A stretch of 13,831 bases of DNA from JBBRHH01 sp038222915 (GTDB lineage Bacteria > Planctomycetota > Phycisphaerae > Tepidisphaerales > Tepidisphaeraceae): contig JBBRHH010000097.1 in assembly GCA_038222915.1 (NCBI GenBank), forward strand, positions 1 through 13,831, read 5' to 3'. The notes beneath the pieces are model-generated. The model was not told where the DNA came from, did no database searches, and saw only the letters and a list, made by a program, of their open reading frames with translations. Of this stretch, positions 7,282 through 13,774 are shown piece after piece; position 1 is the first letter of the stretch; every line of letters starts with the position of its first letter. The position numbers were made by a program, and so were the translations under genes.

Positions 7282-7310
7282 ACTATAGCGGGCGCTAAAT
7301 AAGGTGTCAA
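7282..7310 (-). promoter_or_regulatory. gltA promoter
   Basis: On the minus strand TTGACA (7310-7305) and TATAGT (7287-7282) are separated by 17 bp, a near-perfect sigma-70-type promoter. Transcription would start near 7275, leaving a very short leader of about a dozen bases that holds just the AGGA ribosome binding site. Confidence 0.75.
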
Positions 7311-7398
7311 TTTGCCGCGCAACGCCTTTAATTATCGGGCTTTCACCATCGTTTGGACAGGTCTGACCGCGCATGTTCTGCGCCTCCGTTTTTGCCAA

Positions 7399-7412
7399 TG
7401 TTAAAATAGGTA
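7399..7412 (+). repeat. 14-nt direct repeat, unit 1
   Basis: TGTTAAAATAGGTA here matches TGTTAAAATGGGTA at 7506-7519 in 13 of 14 bases. The two units flank the palindrome at 7450-7470 in the divergent gltA/cobalamin-fold intergenic region. They could be regulator sites. Their TAAAAT core could also act as a -10 box. Confidence 0.45.
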
Positions 7413-7449
7413 AAGAATTTTGGAGTGTCTTCCGATGATATTTGCGTCG

Positions 7450-7470
7450 CATGTTATCCAGTTTAACATG
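7450..7470. promoter_or_regulatory. Palindromic operator candidate in the gltA/cobalamin-fold divergent region
   Basis: CATGTTA (7450-7456) and TAACATG (7464-7470) form a perfect 7-bp inverted repeat with a 7-bp spacer. The centre-to-centre distance of 14 bp is somewhat larger than one helical turn. It lies about 100 bp upstream of the cobalamin-fold gene and about 190 bp upstream of gltA. It does not match the TGTACA-type CarH operator I know. A dimeric regulator is likely, but its identity is unknown. Confidence 0.45.
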
Positions 7471-7505
7471 ATAGACGTAAATAAGGTGAGCATGGATGCC
7501 TCTCC

Positions 7506-7519
7506 TGTTAAAATGGGTA
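7506..7519 (+). repeat. 14-nt direct repeat, unit 2
   Basis: TGTTAAAATGGGTA is the partner of 7399-7412, with starts 107 bp apart. It lies about 50 bp before the start of the cobalamin-fold gene, where a -10 box or operator would be expected. No convincing -35 box is seen. Confidence 0.4.
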
Positions 7520-7551
7520 CTTGGGAACGGATGTATCTCTCAAGTGTTCCC
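7519..7551 (+). promoter_or_regulatory. Overlapping alternative hairpins just before the cobalamin-fold gene
   Basis: GGGAAC (7523-7528) can pair with GTTCCC (7546-7551), or ACTTG (7519-7523) can pair with CAAGT (7541-7545). The two stems share base 7523, and their arms interleave. This lies in the likely 5' untranslated region, 20 nt before the start codon. The stems are short, so a switching role is speculative. The DNA form is also a possible operator. Confidence 0.25.
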
Positions 7552-7570
7552 GACGACCGAGGCATCTGAA

Positions 7571-8329
7571 ATGAAAATCGTACTCAAAGCCGTCAGCCAC
7601 GAACTTTCCAGCACCTACCTTGAACCGTTGCTCAAGGGTGACCGATCGACCTGCCGGGCCATTATCGATGGGGCCGTTACCAATGGCATTGCCGCCTATG
7701 ACCTCCTGACCGGCCTGGTCTGGCCGACCATGGAACTGCTTCAGAACCTGTACCGTGAAGATCGCATTACGATCAGCAGCCTGAACATGGCGACCCGGCT
7801 CAATCGGACCTTGACCGACCAGCTGACTTCCATGCTGCAGCGGAAGCCGGCGAATGGGCAGAAGGTGATCATTCTTTGCGGCGACGACGAGCCGGAGGAA
7901 CTGGGCGGGCAGCTTTGCTCGGACCTGTTTGAGGCCGAGGGGTATGAGGTTCGGTTTGCCGGCGGCGGGGTGCCGCATGATGAAGTGCTGAAGCTGATCG
8001 GCGACGTTCGGCCGAACCTGCTGATTCTTTTTGGAACTCTGCCAAGCGGGATGCCGGCGGTGCGGCGGCTGGTGGATTATCTGCGGGATGTGAACAGCTG
8101 CCCGGACATGCAGATCATGTGCTGCGGCGGAATTTATAAGCGGGCTGAGGGCCTGGCTGAAGAGATTGGGGCGGATCTGACTGCACCGGATGCGGCGCAG
8201 GCTGTTGAGGTGGCGCGGAAGAACCCGCAGAAGCGGGCGACGGCCGACCAGCAGACGGTTGGGCGCAGCCGGCGGATTCGGGGCAAGGCAGCCGGACGTC
8301 GGGCGGCTCAGGCCGTGCAGACGGTCTGA
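7571..8329 (+). CDS. Cobalamin-binding-fold regulatory protein (B12-binding_2 cap plus B12-binding domain)
   Basis: This 252-residue protein is predicted to be cytoplasmic. Residues about 10-92 look like the four-helix cap domain seen in methionine synthase and in CarH-type regulators (STYLEPLLKGDR, LVWPTMELLQNLYREDRIT, LNMATRLNRTLTDQL). Residues about 98-213 form a Rossmann-like B12-binding domain (KVIILCGDDEPEELGGQL, FAGGGVPHDEV, ILFGTLPSGMPAVRRL, MCCGGIYKRAEGLAEEIGAD). The family motif DxHxxG is not kept: GDDEPEELGG stands in its place and lacks the cobalt-binding His. It may bind cobalamin base-on, bind another ligand, or only relay signals. No MerR helix-turn-helix is present. The tail (218-252) is strongly basic. 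I prefer ATG 7571, after GAGG with an 8-nt spacer, over ATG 7496, whose extra 25 residues lack family similarity. It lies divergent from gltA, with a strong terminator downstream. Confidence 0.8.
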   Translation: MKIVLKAVSHELSSTYLEPLLKGDRSTCRAIIDGAVTNGIAAYDLLTGLVWPTMELLQNLYREDRITISSLNMATRLNRTLTDQLTSMLQRKPANGQKVIILCGDDEPEELGGQLCSDLFEAEGYEVRFAGGGVPHDEVLKLIGDVRPNLLILFGTLPSGMPAVRRLVDYLRDVNSCPDMQIMCCGGIYKRAEGLAEEIGADLTAPDAAQAVEVARKNPQKRATADQQTVGRSRRIRGKAAGRRAAQAVQTV

Positions 8330-8375
8330 TTTACTTTTTTGACTTCTCCTTTTCCTTCCCAAGGCAAGTTGGGAC

Positions 8376-8411
8376 CACCGGCAGTGCGCGGAGCGCACGC
8401 CGGTGTTTTTT
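8376..8411 (+). terminator. Rho-independent terminator after the cobalamin-fold gene
   Basis: The outer arms CACCGGC (8376-8382) and GCCGGTG (8399-8405) and the inner arms TGCGC and GCGCA enclose a GGA loop, with a small AG/C internal loop. Six T residues (8406-8411) follow. It ends the upstream unit, so the TraB-family gene probably has its own promoter in the 56 bases that follow. I see only a weak candidate there. Confidence 0.85.
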
Positions 8412-8467
8412 GTTGGCGGAGGTGAAGGACGCGTTCTAGGATTAGGGTCACTTCCAAAGGAGAACTC

Positions 8468-9418
8468 ATGAACCGTGGCCGATCGACTGGTGTTCTGGCG
8501 TGGATGGTGTTGCTGCTGATGGCGCTTCTGGCTCCGGCGCAGCGTGGGTCGGCGGATGCGGCGAAGCCCACGACACGGGCTTTTTTCTGGACGGTGAGCG
8601 AGGGCGGAAAAACGGTTTACCTGCTGGGGTCGATGCATGTGGCGGGCAAGGAGATGTACCCGCTGCCCAAGGAAATCGAAGAGGCGTTTGCAAAGGCGAG
8701 CGTGCTTGCGGTTGAGGTGGACATGAACAAGCTGGATGCGGGGAAGATGCTGACGCTGGTGAAAGAGAAGGGGATGTACAACAACGGCGACACGCTCTCC
8801 AAGAAGTTGTCCGGGGATACACTGGCCGCCCTGAAGAAATATTGTGCCGACAATCAGCTTCCCATGGCTTCGTTCGAGACGTTTCGGCCGTGGATGGCGA
8901 GCGTGACTTTGCAGGTGGTGGCGATCCACAAGATGGGATTGGATCCGAACCTTGGGATCGACAAGCATTTTCTGGATGCGGCGAAGGACAAGAAGAGGGT
9001 GGAGGAATTTGAGACGGCGGATTTTCAGATGGACCTGATCTCGGGCTTGTCGGATGACATGCAGGACAAGATGCTGCGGGCGGCTTTGCTCGAGGCGGGG
9101 AATCTGCCGGACACCATCGGGAAACTGCGCGATTCGTGGATGAGCGGAGACACGGCGGGGATGCAGGCGATGATCCGGAAGGGGTTTGATGACAAGCCGG
9201 AACTGGCGGTCGTGGAGAAGAAGCTGATTACGGATCGGAATGTGGGAATGGCCGAGAAGATCGAGGCGTATTTGAAGGGGGGCGAGAAGGCATTTGTGGT
9301 GGTGGGAGCTGCTCACCTGATTGGTGAGAAGGGTATTTTGAAATTGCTTGGTGATAAGGGGCATAAGGTGGAACAGGTTGCGGTCACACCGAAGGCACAC
9401 GCCGCTCAAGGGCCGTGA
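8468..9418 (+). CDS. TraB/GumN-family protein (TIKI-like), secreted
   Basis: This 316-residue protein begins with a signal peptide: Arg residues, then hydrophobic residues at about 9-23, with likely cleavage near residue 30 (GSADA). The family hallmarks are present. They are the first GxxH motif in LLGSMHVAG (Gly54-His57), an acidic strand AVEVD (81-85), the RN motif in ITDRNVGMAEKI (about 255-266), and the second GxxH motif in VVGAAHLIGEKG (Gly280-His283). Eukaryotic TIKI relatives are metalloproteases that use these His and Glu residues. Bacterial members are mostly uncharacterised, so I would say putative exported metallohydrolase. AAAGGAG lies 6 nt before ATG 8468, which fixes the start. 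Its 3' end overlaps the convergent kinase gene by 13 bp. Confidence 0.88.
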   Translation: MNRGRSTGVLAWMVLLLMALLAPAQRGSADAAKPTTRAFFWTVSEGGKTVYLLGSMHVAGKEMYPLPKEIEEAFAKASVLAVEVDMNKLDAGKMLTLVKEKGMYNNGDTLSKKLSGDTLAALKKYCADNQLPMASFETFRPWMASVTLQVVAIHKMGLDPNLGIDKHFLDAAKDKKRVEEFETADFQMDLISGLSDDMQDKMLRAALLEAGNLPDTIGKLRDSWMSGDTAGMQAMIRKGFDDKPELAVVEKKLITDRNVGMAEKIEAYLKGGEKAFVVVGAAHLIGEKGILKLLGDKGHKVEQVAVTPKAHAAQGP

Positions 9419-11757
9419 TGCGGTCCTCCCGGGCCGTGCTGCCAGAGTGGGCCGGTGAAGGGTTCGCCGATGAGGGATTGCCAAGTTTGCATTTGGGTGG
9501 GGGTTAGCAGCGCCATGATTTTTGGGAGGGTTGGATCTTCAGGTCGTTGGTTGGGATTGGGGCCGCCTTCGGGAGATTGATTGGATGGCGGCGGTCCGCC
9601 GGGGCCGGGGCCGCCGGGGTGGAACATGGCGCGTTGCTGGGCCTGGATGTTTCGGATGGCGTCTTTCTGATCGCGGGTGAGGGCGAGGGCTTCGGACACT
9701 TCGGGATCGGAGAACGCGCCTGGGCCTCGGACCTGCCTGGCGATTTGTTTCAGGCGCTGGGCCTGTGGGGCGGTGAGGATTTCGTTGAGGGTGGCTTCGC
9801 CGCGGCGGGCCATTTCGGTGAACTTCGCCCGTTTGTCCTCGGACCCAGTGCGGGGGAGATCGAAGCCGCGGCCGCGACCCCACATGTCCATGTTGTAGGT
9901 GCCCAGCTTTGCGACCTGATCGTCGGAGAGGTGGAGGGCCTCGCGGATGGAGGGCTGGGAGAGGAGCATGGAACGGGACATGACGCCGAAGAAATCGTAG
10001 GAGGCGGAGAGCTCCATGAGGATGGAGGAGACGTGGGCGCGGGCGGCCATCAGCTCGGCGCTGGTGGAGGGATCTTCGCCGCGCTCGTCGATGAAACCCT
10101 GGTAGTAGATCAATGATTCTTCGAGAAGTTCTTTGCGGAGATCGGTCATCTGCGGATTGTCGGCGAGCTCCTGGGCGGCGACGCGAGTGAAGAAATCGAC
10201 GGCCTCGCGGGCGCGCTTGTAGCTGGCTTCGGAGCGCTCGCGCTGGCGATTTAGTTCGATAGTCTTGTCGCGTTCGAGGGCGTAGGCGGCCTTGGTTTCG
10301 TGCTGGGCTTTGGCGATGAGGACGGTGCTGGTGAGGAGGGCCACGACGGCGAGGAGGAGGGTGACCATCGCGGAGACGGCGATGGATTTGTGGCGGCGGG
10401 TCCATTTGACGGCCTTGTCCCAGATGGAGGGAGGACGGGCGAGGATGGGCTGGTTGTCCATGAAGCGACGGAGATCGTCGGCGAGGGCGCGGGCGGTCTG
10501 GTAGCGATCGACGGGGTCTTTGGCGAGGGCCTTGTTGAGAATGGTTTCGAGCTCGACGGGGATGGTCTTGTCGATGGCGCGGGCGGAGCGGGGATCGCGG
10601 GAGTCGCGGTGGAAGATGACCTGTTCGAGGTTGTCGCCTTGGACGGCGGGCTGGAGGGTGAGGAGTTCGTAGAGGGTTGCGCCCAGGGAATAGACGTCGG
10701 TACGCTGGTCGAGGATGACTGCGCCGCCGGAGGCTTGCTCGGGGCTCATGTAGCGGAGGGTGCCAAGGACGTCGCCCGACTGGGTGAGGGCGGCGTCGGA
10801 GGCGTAGAACTGGGCGAGGCCGAAGTCGGTGATCCAGAGGGTGCCTCGGGCGTCGAGGAGGAGATTGGCGGGTTTGATGTCGCGGTGCACGACGCCCATG
10901 CCGTGGGCGTAGTCGAGGGCGTCGGCGGCCTGGAGGCCCAGGCGCACGACGGATTTGAAATAGACGGAGCGCTTGGAGGAGTGGAGGGTGGTGAGCTTGG
11001 CGGCGGGAGGCGAGGCCGAGGAGAGGGCGGGGCGGTCTGCGAGCAGGGTGCGGTTGGAGGTTTCGGGCGGGGACGAGGCTGTACACGGGGTGGAGGTCGT
11101 GGGCGGGGTGATGATCGTTGGATCGTTGGCGAGGGTGCGGAGTTCGCGGATGACCTGGGCGAGGCTCTGGCCTTCGATCAACTGCATGGCGTAGAAGTGG
11201 ACGGAGCGTTCGCAGCCGACGGCGTAGACGGGGACGATGTTGGAATGGTGGAGCTGGGCGGCGGCCTGCGCTTCGTTTTTGAAACGCTCGAGGTGGCGGG
11301 TGTCGAGGGCGGTTGCGAAGGGGAGAACCTTTACGGCGACATGGCGGCCGAGGGAGAGCTGGAGGGCTTCGTAGACGACGCCCATGCCGCCTCGGCCGAT
11401 CTCGCGGATGAGGCGGAAGTCGCCGAGGGGTTTGGGGGAGGCGGGGTCGGCATCGGGCCCGGTGGTGAGGGAGGAGAAGACGGATTTGTCGGGGTAGTCG
11501 TCGGGGGCCTCGATGCGGCCGGCGGCGGACTGGACGAAGTTGAGGCCCTGGAGGCAGGCGGAGAGTTCTTCTGCGATATCGGGGTGGCGGGCGAGGAGTT
11601 CATGGCGGCTGGGTTTTTGGCCGGCCTCGAGGGCGGTGCGGTACTGCTCGAGGAGTGCGAAGACGCGGGCCTCGGGATCGGCCGGGAGGGAGTCGTCGGC
11701 CCGGGTGGGGTCGTCGTTGTTGTTGTTGTTGGGGGATGGGGTGTTAAGCCTGTTCAT
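9406..11757 (-). CDS. Membrane Ser/Thr protein kinase (PknB type) with LTxxQ-like C-terminal region
   Basis: This is a 783-residue protein. Residues 1-110 are a poly-Asn stretch plus a short helical segment (RVFALLEQYRTALEAGQKPS, HPDIAEELSACLQGL) typical of planctomycete kinases. The kinase domain spans about 112-435, with IGRGGMGVVYEA (120-131), Lys143 in AVKVL, HRDIKPAN (291-298), DFG (311-313), SPEQ (338-341) and TDVYSLG. All are intact, so it should be active. A Ser/Thr/Pro-rich insert (about 208-262) follows the hinge. One membrane helix (about 458-482) precedes a coiled, TPR-like stretch. The C-terminal part, presumably outside the membrane, holds LSDDQ (610-614), LTAPQ (661-665), LTRDQ (693-697) and LTPTQ (751-755), plus Gly/Pro-rich linkers. 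LTxxQ is the hallmark of CpxP/Spy stress proteins. No strong ribosome binding site precedes the ATG. The leader is shared with htpG. Confidence 0.93.
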   Translation of the reverse strand: MNRLNTPSPNNNNNDDPTRADDSLPADPEARVFALLEQYRTALEAGQKPSRHELLARHPDIAEELSACLQGLNFVQSAAGRIEAPDDYPDKSVFSSLTTGPDADPASPKPLGDFRLIREIGRGGMGVVYEALQLSLGRHVAVKVLPFATALDTRHLERFKNEAQAAAQLHHSNIVPVYAVGCERSVHFYAMQLIEGQSLAQVIRELRTLANDPTIITPPTTSTPCTASSPPETSNRTLLADRPALSSASPPAAKLTTLHSSKRSVYFKSVVRLGLQAADALDYAHGMGVVHRDIKPANLLLDARGTLWITDFGLAQFYASDAALTQSGDVLGTLRYMSPEQASGGAVILDQRTDVYSLGATLYELLTLQPAVQGDNLEQVIFHRDSRDPRSARAIDKTIPVELETILNKALAKDPVDRYQTARALADDLRRFMDNQPILARPPSIWDKAVKWTRRHKSIAVSAMVTLLLAVVALLTSTVLIAKAQHETKAAYALERDKTIELNRQRERSEASYKRAREAVDFFTRVAAQELADNPQMTDLRKELLEESLIYYQGFIDERGEDPSTSAELMAARAHVSSILMELSASYDFFGVMSRSMLLSQPSIREALHLSDDQVAKLGTYNMDMWGRGRGFDLPRTGSEDKRAKFTEMARRGEATLNEILTAPQAQRLKQIARQVRGPGAFSDPEVSEALALTRDQKDAIRNIQAQQRAMFHPGGPGPGGPPPSNQSPEGGPNPNQRPEDPTLPKIMALLTPTQMQTWQSLIGEPFTGPLWQHGPGGPHHGP
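11709..11731 (-). repeat. AAC/GAC trinucleotide tract encoding poly-Asn
   Basis: A run of AAC codons followed by GAC codons near the kinase N-terminus encodes five Asn and two Asp. Slippage here would change the length of a disordered linker without shifting the frame. Confidence 0.5.
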
Positions 11758-11966
11758 GGGTTAGTAGCTCTGTTGGGGTAGTTGCGCGTGATGGGGTGGA
11801 ACCGCCGAGGCCGAGAGGGACGAAGCGACGAAGGGGGGGGAAATGGCCGTTGGCGAGGGGTATTTTGTGGCGCACATTTGCGCACAAATCGTGTTGGATG
11901 CCAGTTGCCGGGGTGCTTGTTTTTGCAAGTGGTTCTACAAACATGGGTTGCGACGTTTTTGGGGAT

Positions 11967-11989
11967 GTCGCTTTGGTGTGCAAAGCGAC
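11967..11989. promoter_or_regulatory. Perfect 9-bp hairpin at the kinase-proximal end of the 11-nt array
   Basis: GTCGCTTTG (11967-11975) and CAAAGCGAC (11981-11989) enclose GTGTG. On the minus (transcribed) strand it follows the repeat array directly. No T-run follows, so it is not an ordinary terminator. Copy 1 has no matching hairpin at this place. Confidence 0.5.
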
Positions 11990-12126
11990 CACTAACCGAC
12001 CACCAACCGACCTGTAACCGACCACCAACCGACCTGTAACCGACCACCAACCGACCACCAACCGACCATCAACCGACCTGTGACCGACCAGCAAACGACT
12101 ACTAACCGACCACCAAACGACGTGGG
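11984..12126 (-). repeat. Tandem 11-nt repeat array, copy 2 (about 13 units)
   Basis: Strict 11-nt units read ACCGACCACCA or ACCGACCTGTA on the plus strand (TGGTGGTCGGT or TACAGGTCGGT on the minus strand), with degenerate units at both edges. The two versions alternate over the first four strict units (11995-12038). The conserved part is TCGGT on the minus strand, as in copy 1. More units and higher regularity than copy 1 suggest recent expansion. Confidence 0.75.
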
Positions 12127-12287
12127 GGGAAAATGTAGATTTCAGTGTGCAGAATGCAGAATAGAGGCCGGTTTTTGGTGTGGATATGCGCGCAAAAATT
12201 GTGTTTGGGCTGCGTGAAATGGTGGGTAGAAAATTCAAGTGTTGGTGCGGCCGATATTTATGTTTGATGGGAAGTTTTTTTCTGGTC

Positions 12288-12309
12288 AAAAAACCGACCC
12301 CAAAGCGGT
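12288..12309 (-). terminator. Terminator-like hairpin inside leader copy 2
   Basis: On the minus strand ACCG pairs with CGGT around CTTTGGGGT, followed by six T residues (12293-12288). The stem is weaker than in copy 1 because of one G-to-T change. The competing upstream G5/C5 stem is unchanged, since it lies in the identical 58-base run. Readthrough may therefore be higher for the kinase than for htpG. Confidence 0.35.
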
Positions 12310-12649
12310 ATCGAAGGGGGCCTCCAACCTCCCCCGAATCTCCCCGAACCGACGTTGAACCTCCCCGTTTTGACCCTCGAATCTCCCCAAAGCGACGGGG
12401 TGCTCGAGACACGAAACTTGAGACATGAAACACATGAAACTTGAGAAGGGCGAGGAGGGGAGACGGAAACCACGACGCAGGCGAAGTCCACGAAGAAGAC
12501 GAATTTGTGAGGGCGGATTGGGCGTGGGATTTTGAATGCTGGAAAACAGATGGATTTTTCCTGGGCATGGCGGACCCCTTCCTGATGTTTTGTCGGCAGC
12601 TTTTTGCCGGTGGCGGGAGCGGCCGGTTTGAGTCGCTTCTGCTGGTGGG

Positions 12650-12679
12650 ATTGTACGCCGTGTGTTAGGGTTTTGTCAA
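12650..12679 (-). promoter_or_regulatory. Sigma-70-type promoter of leader copy 2
   Basis: On the minus strand TTGACA (12679-12674) and TACAAT (12655-12650) are separated by 18 bp. From the -35 box through the first bases after the -10 box the sequence differs from copy 1 at only three of 39 positions, and similarity is lost just upstream. Transcription would start near 12643, giving a kinase leader of nearly 890 nt. Confidence 0.65.
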
Positions 12680-12842
12680 TGAGAGTGTTAGAATTTGTTG
12701 GGGGAGGTTAACCGTAGATTTTGCTGGTGGGCGCGGATGGGGTTCGGGTGTAGTTACAGCGGTGGCCTGAATGGTTGCGTTATTCTTTCAGGTCTTTCAC
12801 AACTGCCCATCGCGGTGCGTAAGCCCGGCATGTGAGGTACTC

Positions 12843-13325
12843 ATGTCAGAGAAAAGCAGATTTGATCTGAAGACAGAATGGGACGCCGGGCGCTGTCCGA
12901 TTGTTGAAGGGCTCATCTCCGGTGAGGGACGCGTCAAAGACATGAACGTAGAGTGGGTGCGTGACGCATCAGGACGGCTCGCGCTTTGGGTACGGGCAGC
13001 TGGATGGTCGAGTCTTCTAGAGTTGGTGCCGAACGGGAAATTGCAGTGGACCGGAGTAATTCCTCTATGCACAGCTAGCGACGTCGACAGGAATTTGCGC
13101 GTTGTATGTGGCGAGGGAGGATTAGGATGTGACGGATTTGTCGCCGTGATTCGATCGGACCTCGACGAGATTCTTTGGATAGCGTTCTTCACACAATCCA
13201 ACCCATTCGAGGTCGTACAATTGGCCGAAGATTGCGTGATGGCGAGAGCAGCCTGGGGACATGGTGGCACTTCCCGCTTTCTTTGCCGGAGGCAGTTACG
13301 CTCCGGAATGCTTGAACCGGTCTGA
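12843..13325 (+). CDS. Hypothetical protein, 160 residues
   Basis: I do not recognise this protein. ATG 12843 follows GAGG with a 7-nt spacer and gives MSEKSRFDLKTEWDAG at the N-terminus, a plausible soluble start. A longer frame to 12771 adds a Cys-rich stretch without a ribosome binding site. The body alternates strand-like and turn segments (RLALWVRAAGWSSLLELVPNG, LDEILWIAFFTQSNPFEVVQL), suggesting a compact beta-rich cytoplasmic domain. There is no signal peptide or membrane helix. The last residues after about 145 (GTSRFLCRRQLRSGMLEPV) are basic. The gene stands alone, divergent from leader copy 2. Codon use is less GC-biased at third positions than in htpG, so it may be a recent arrival. 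Function is unknown. Confidence 0.6.
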   Translation: MSEKSRFDLKTEWDAGRCPIVEGLISGEGRVKDMNVEWVRDASGRLALWVRAAGWSSLLELVPNGKLQWTGVIPLCTASDVDRNLRVVCGEGGLGCDGFVAVIRSDLDEILWIAFFTQSNPFEVVQLAEDCVMARAAWGHGGTSRFLCRRQLRSGMLEPV

Positions 13326-13774
13326 TTGGAATCTAGCGGAAAACAGCGGAAATGGTGCAATTCAATTAGCTATTCTTAGCTCCTTTTCCGCGATTTCGAT
13401 TAACGGTCTTGAGGAGGTATTTCTGGAAGGACGATCAGATGACGACTGGGCCAAAGCCCGCTGCAACGGGGACGGCTTTTCCAAGTCCGGGATTGCTAGC
13501 GAAGTACTTACCTGCAGATGTTAATAGCAGGATTCCACTTGACATTAGCTAATTATAGCTTTGATTTCATGTAGAGCTGGCGATTCGAAATTCAACAGTT
13601 GTTTGCGACCGTTCTCATTATTACAAATGTACACTCTCTACAACTGAACCGGATCTGGCGCGTATTAAACATAGATATTATAGTGGCTGGCTCGAACGTA
13701 GAGGCCGGTGCGGGCGTAGGAGCCGCAGAGGCTGAGGGATCTGGTGCGGCCTGGAGTACAAACGAGGTTTGAAG
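13326..13774. other. AT-richer intergenic stretch, no convincing gene
   Basis: An open frame runs from 13261 to 13524, overlapping the upstream gene. Its last part (SDDDWAKARCNGDGFSKSG) follows an AGGAGG sequence at 13412-13417 but has no ATG or GTG start, so it may be a remnant. The stretch 13525-13690 is notably AT-rich compared with the rest of the window. The region otherwise holds only the promoter-like sequence noted separately. Confidence 0.4.
13655..13684 (+). promoter_or_regulatory. Possible promoter of the right-edge gene
   Basis: CTGGCG (13655-13660) and TATAGT (13679-13684) are separated by 18 bp in an AT-rich stretch, about 90 bp before the start at 13775. The -10 box is good and the -35 box is weak. 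A TTGACA also occurs near 13542, but without a good -10 box. Confidence 0.3.

Larger units (their letters stand above)
11860..12679 (-). repeat. Long leader element, copy 2, pointing at the kinase gene
   Basis: This 820-bp stretch on the minus strand is the inverted counterpart of 3113-3926. The near-identical lengths and the shared order of landmarks mark it as one unit: promoter, hairpin, GGAAAAATCCATC, CTCAAGTTT stretch, 58-base identical run (12298-12355), CGGCCGCACCAACACTTGAA, ATTCTGC block, 11-nt array, CTTGC-AAAAAC and CCCCGG blocks, and a GCGCA/TGCGC palindrome (11870-11883). It carries an extra 9 bases in the CTCAAGTTT stretch compared with copy 1. It ends about 100 bases before the kinase ATG. 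The open frame on this strand (from 12568) even runs into the kinase start, but its composition is not protein-like. Confidence 0.8.

Noticed and set aside
6034..7302. 422-codon plus-strand frame opposite gltA
   Set aside because: It is the shadow of citrate synthase, whose catalytic residues are all present on the minus strand.
8413..8442. Promoter for the TraB-family gene (TTGGCG, 18 bp, TAGGAT)
   Set aside because: Both boxes are weak and the match is no better than expected in GC-rich sequence. It is mentioned only because a promoter must lie near here.
7508..9484. 658-codon minus-strand open frame across the cobalamin-fold and TraB-family genes
   Set aside because: It crosses a strong terminator and two well-supported genes on the other strand. 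The His/Arg/Pro-rich translation is typical of shadow frames.
10300..11781. 493-codon plus-strand open frame opposite the kinase gene
   Set aside because: Its Gly/Glu/Val-rich composition is the mirror of the kinase codons, and it has no recognisable motif.
11833..11840. Run of eight G residues before the kinase gene as a phase-variation switch
   Set aside because: It lies about 76 bp outside the coding sequence, so slippage would not shift the frame. A single homopolymer is weak evidence.
11984..12126. CRISPR array
   Set aside because: The period is only 11 nt with no unique spacers, and no cas-like genes are nearby.
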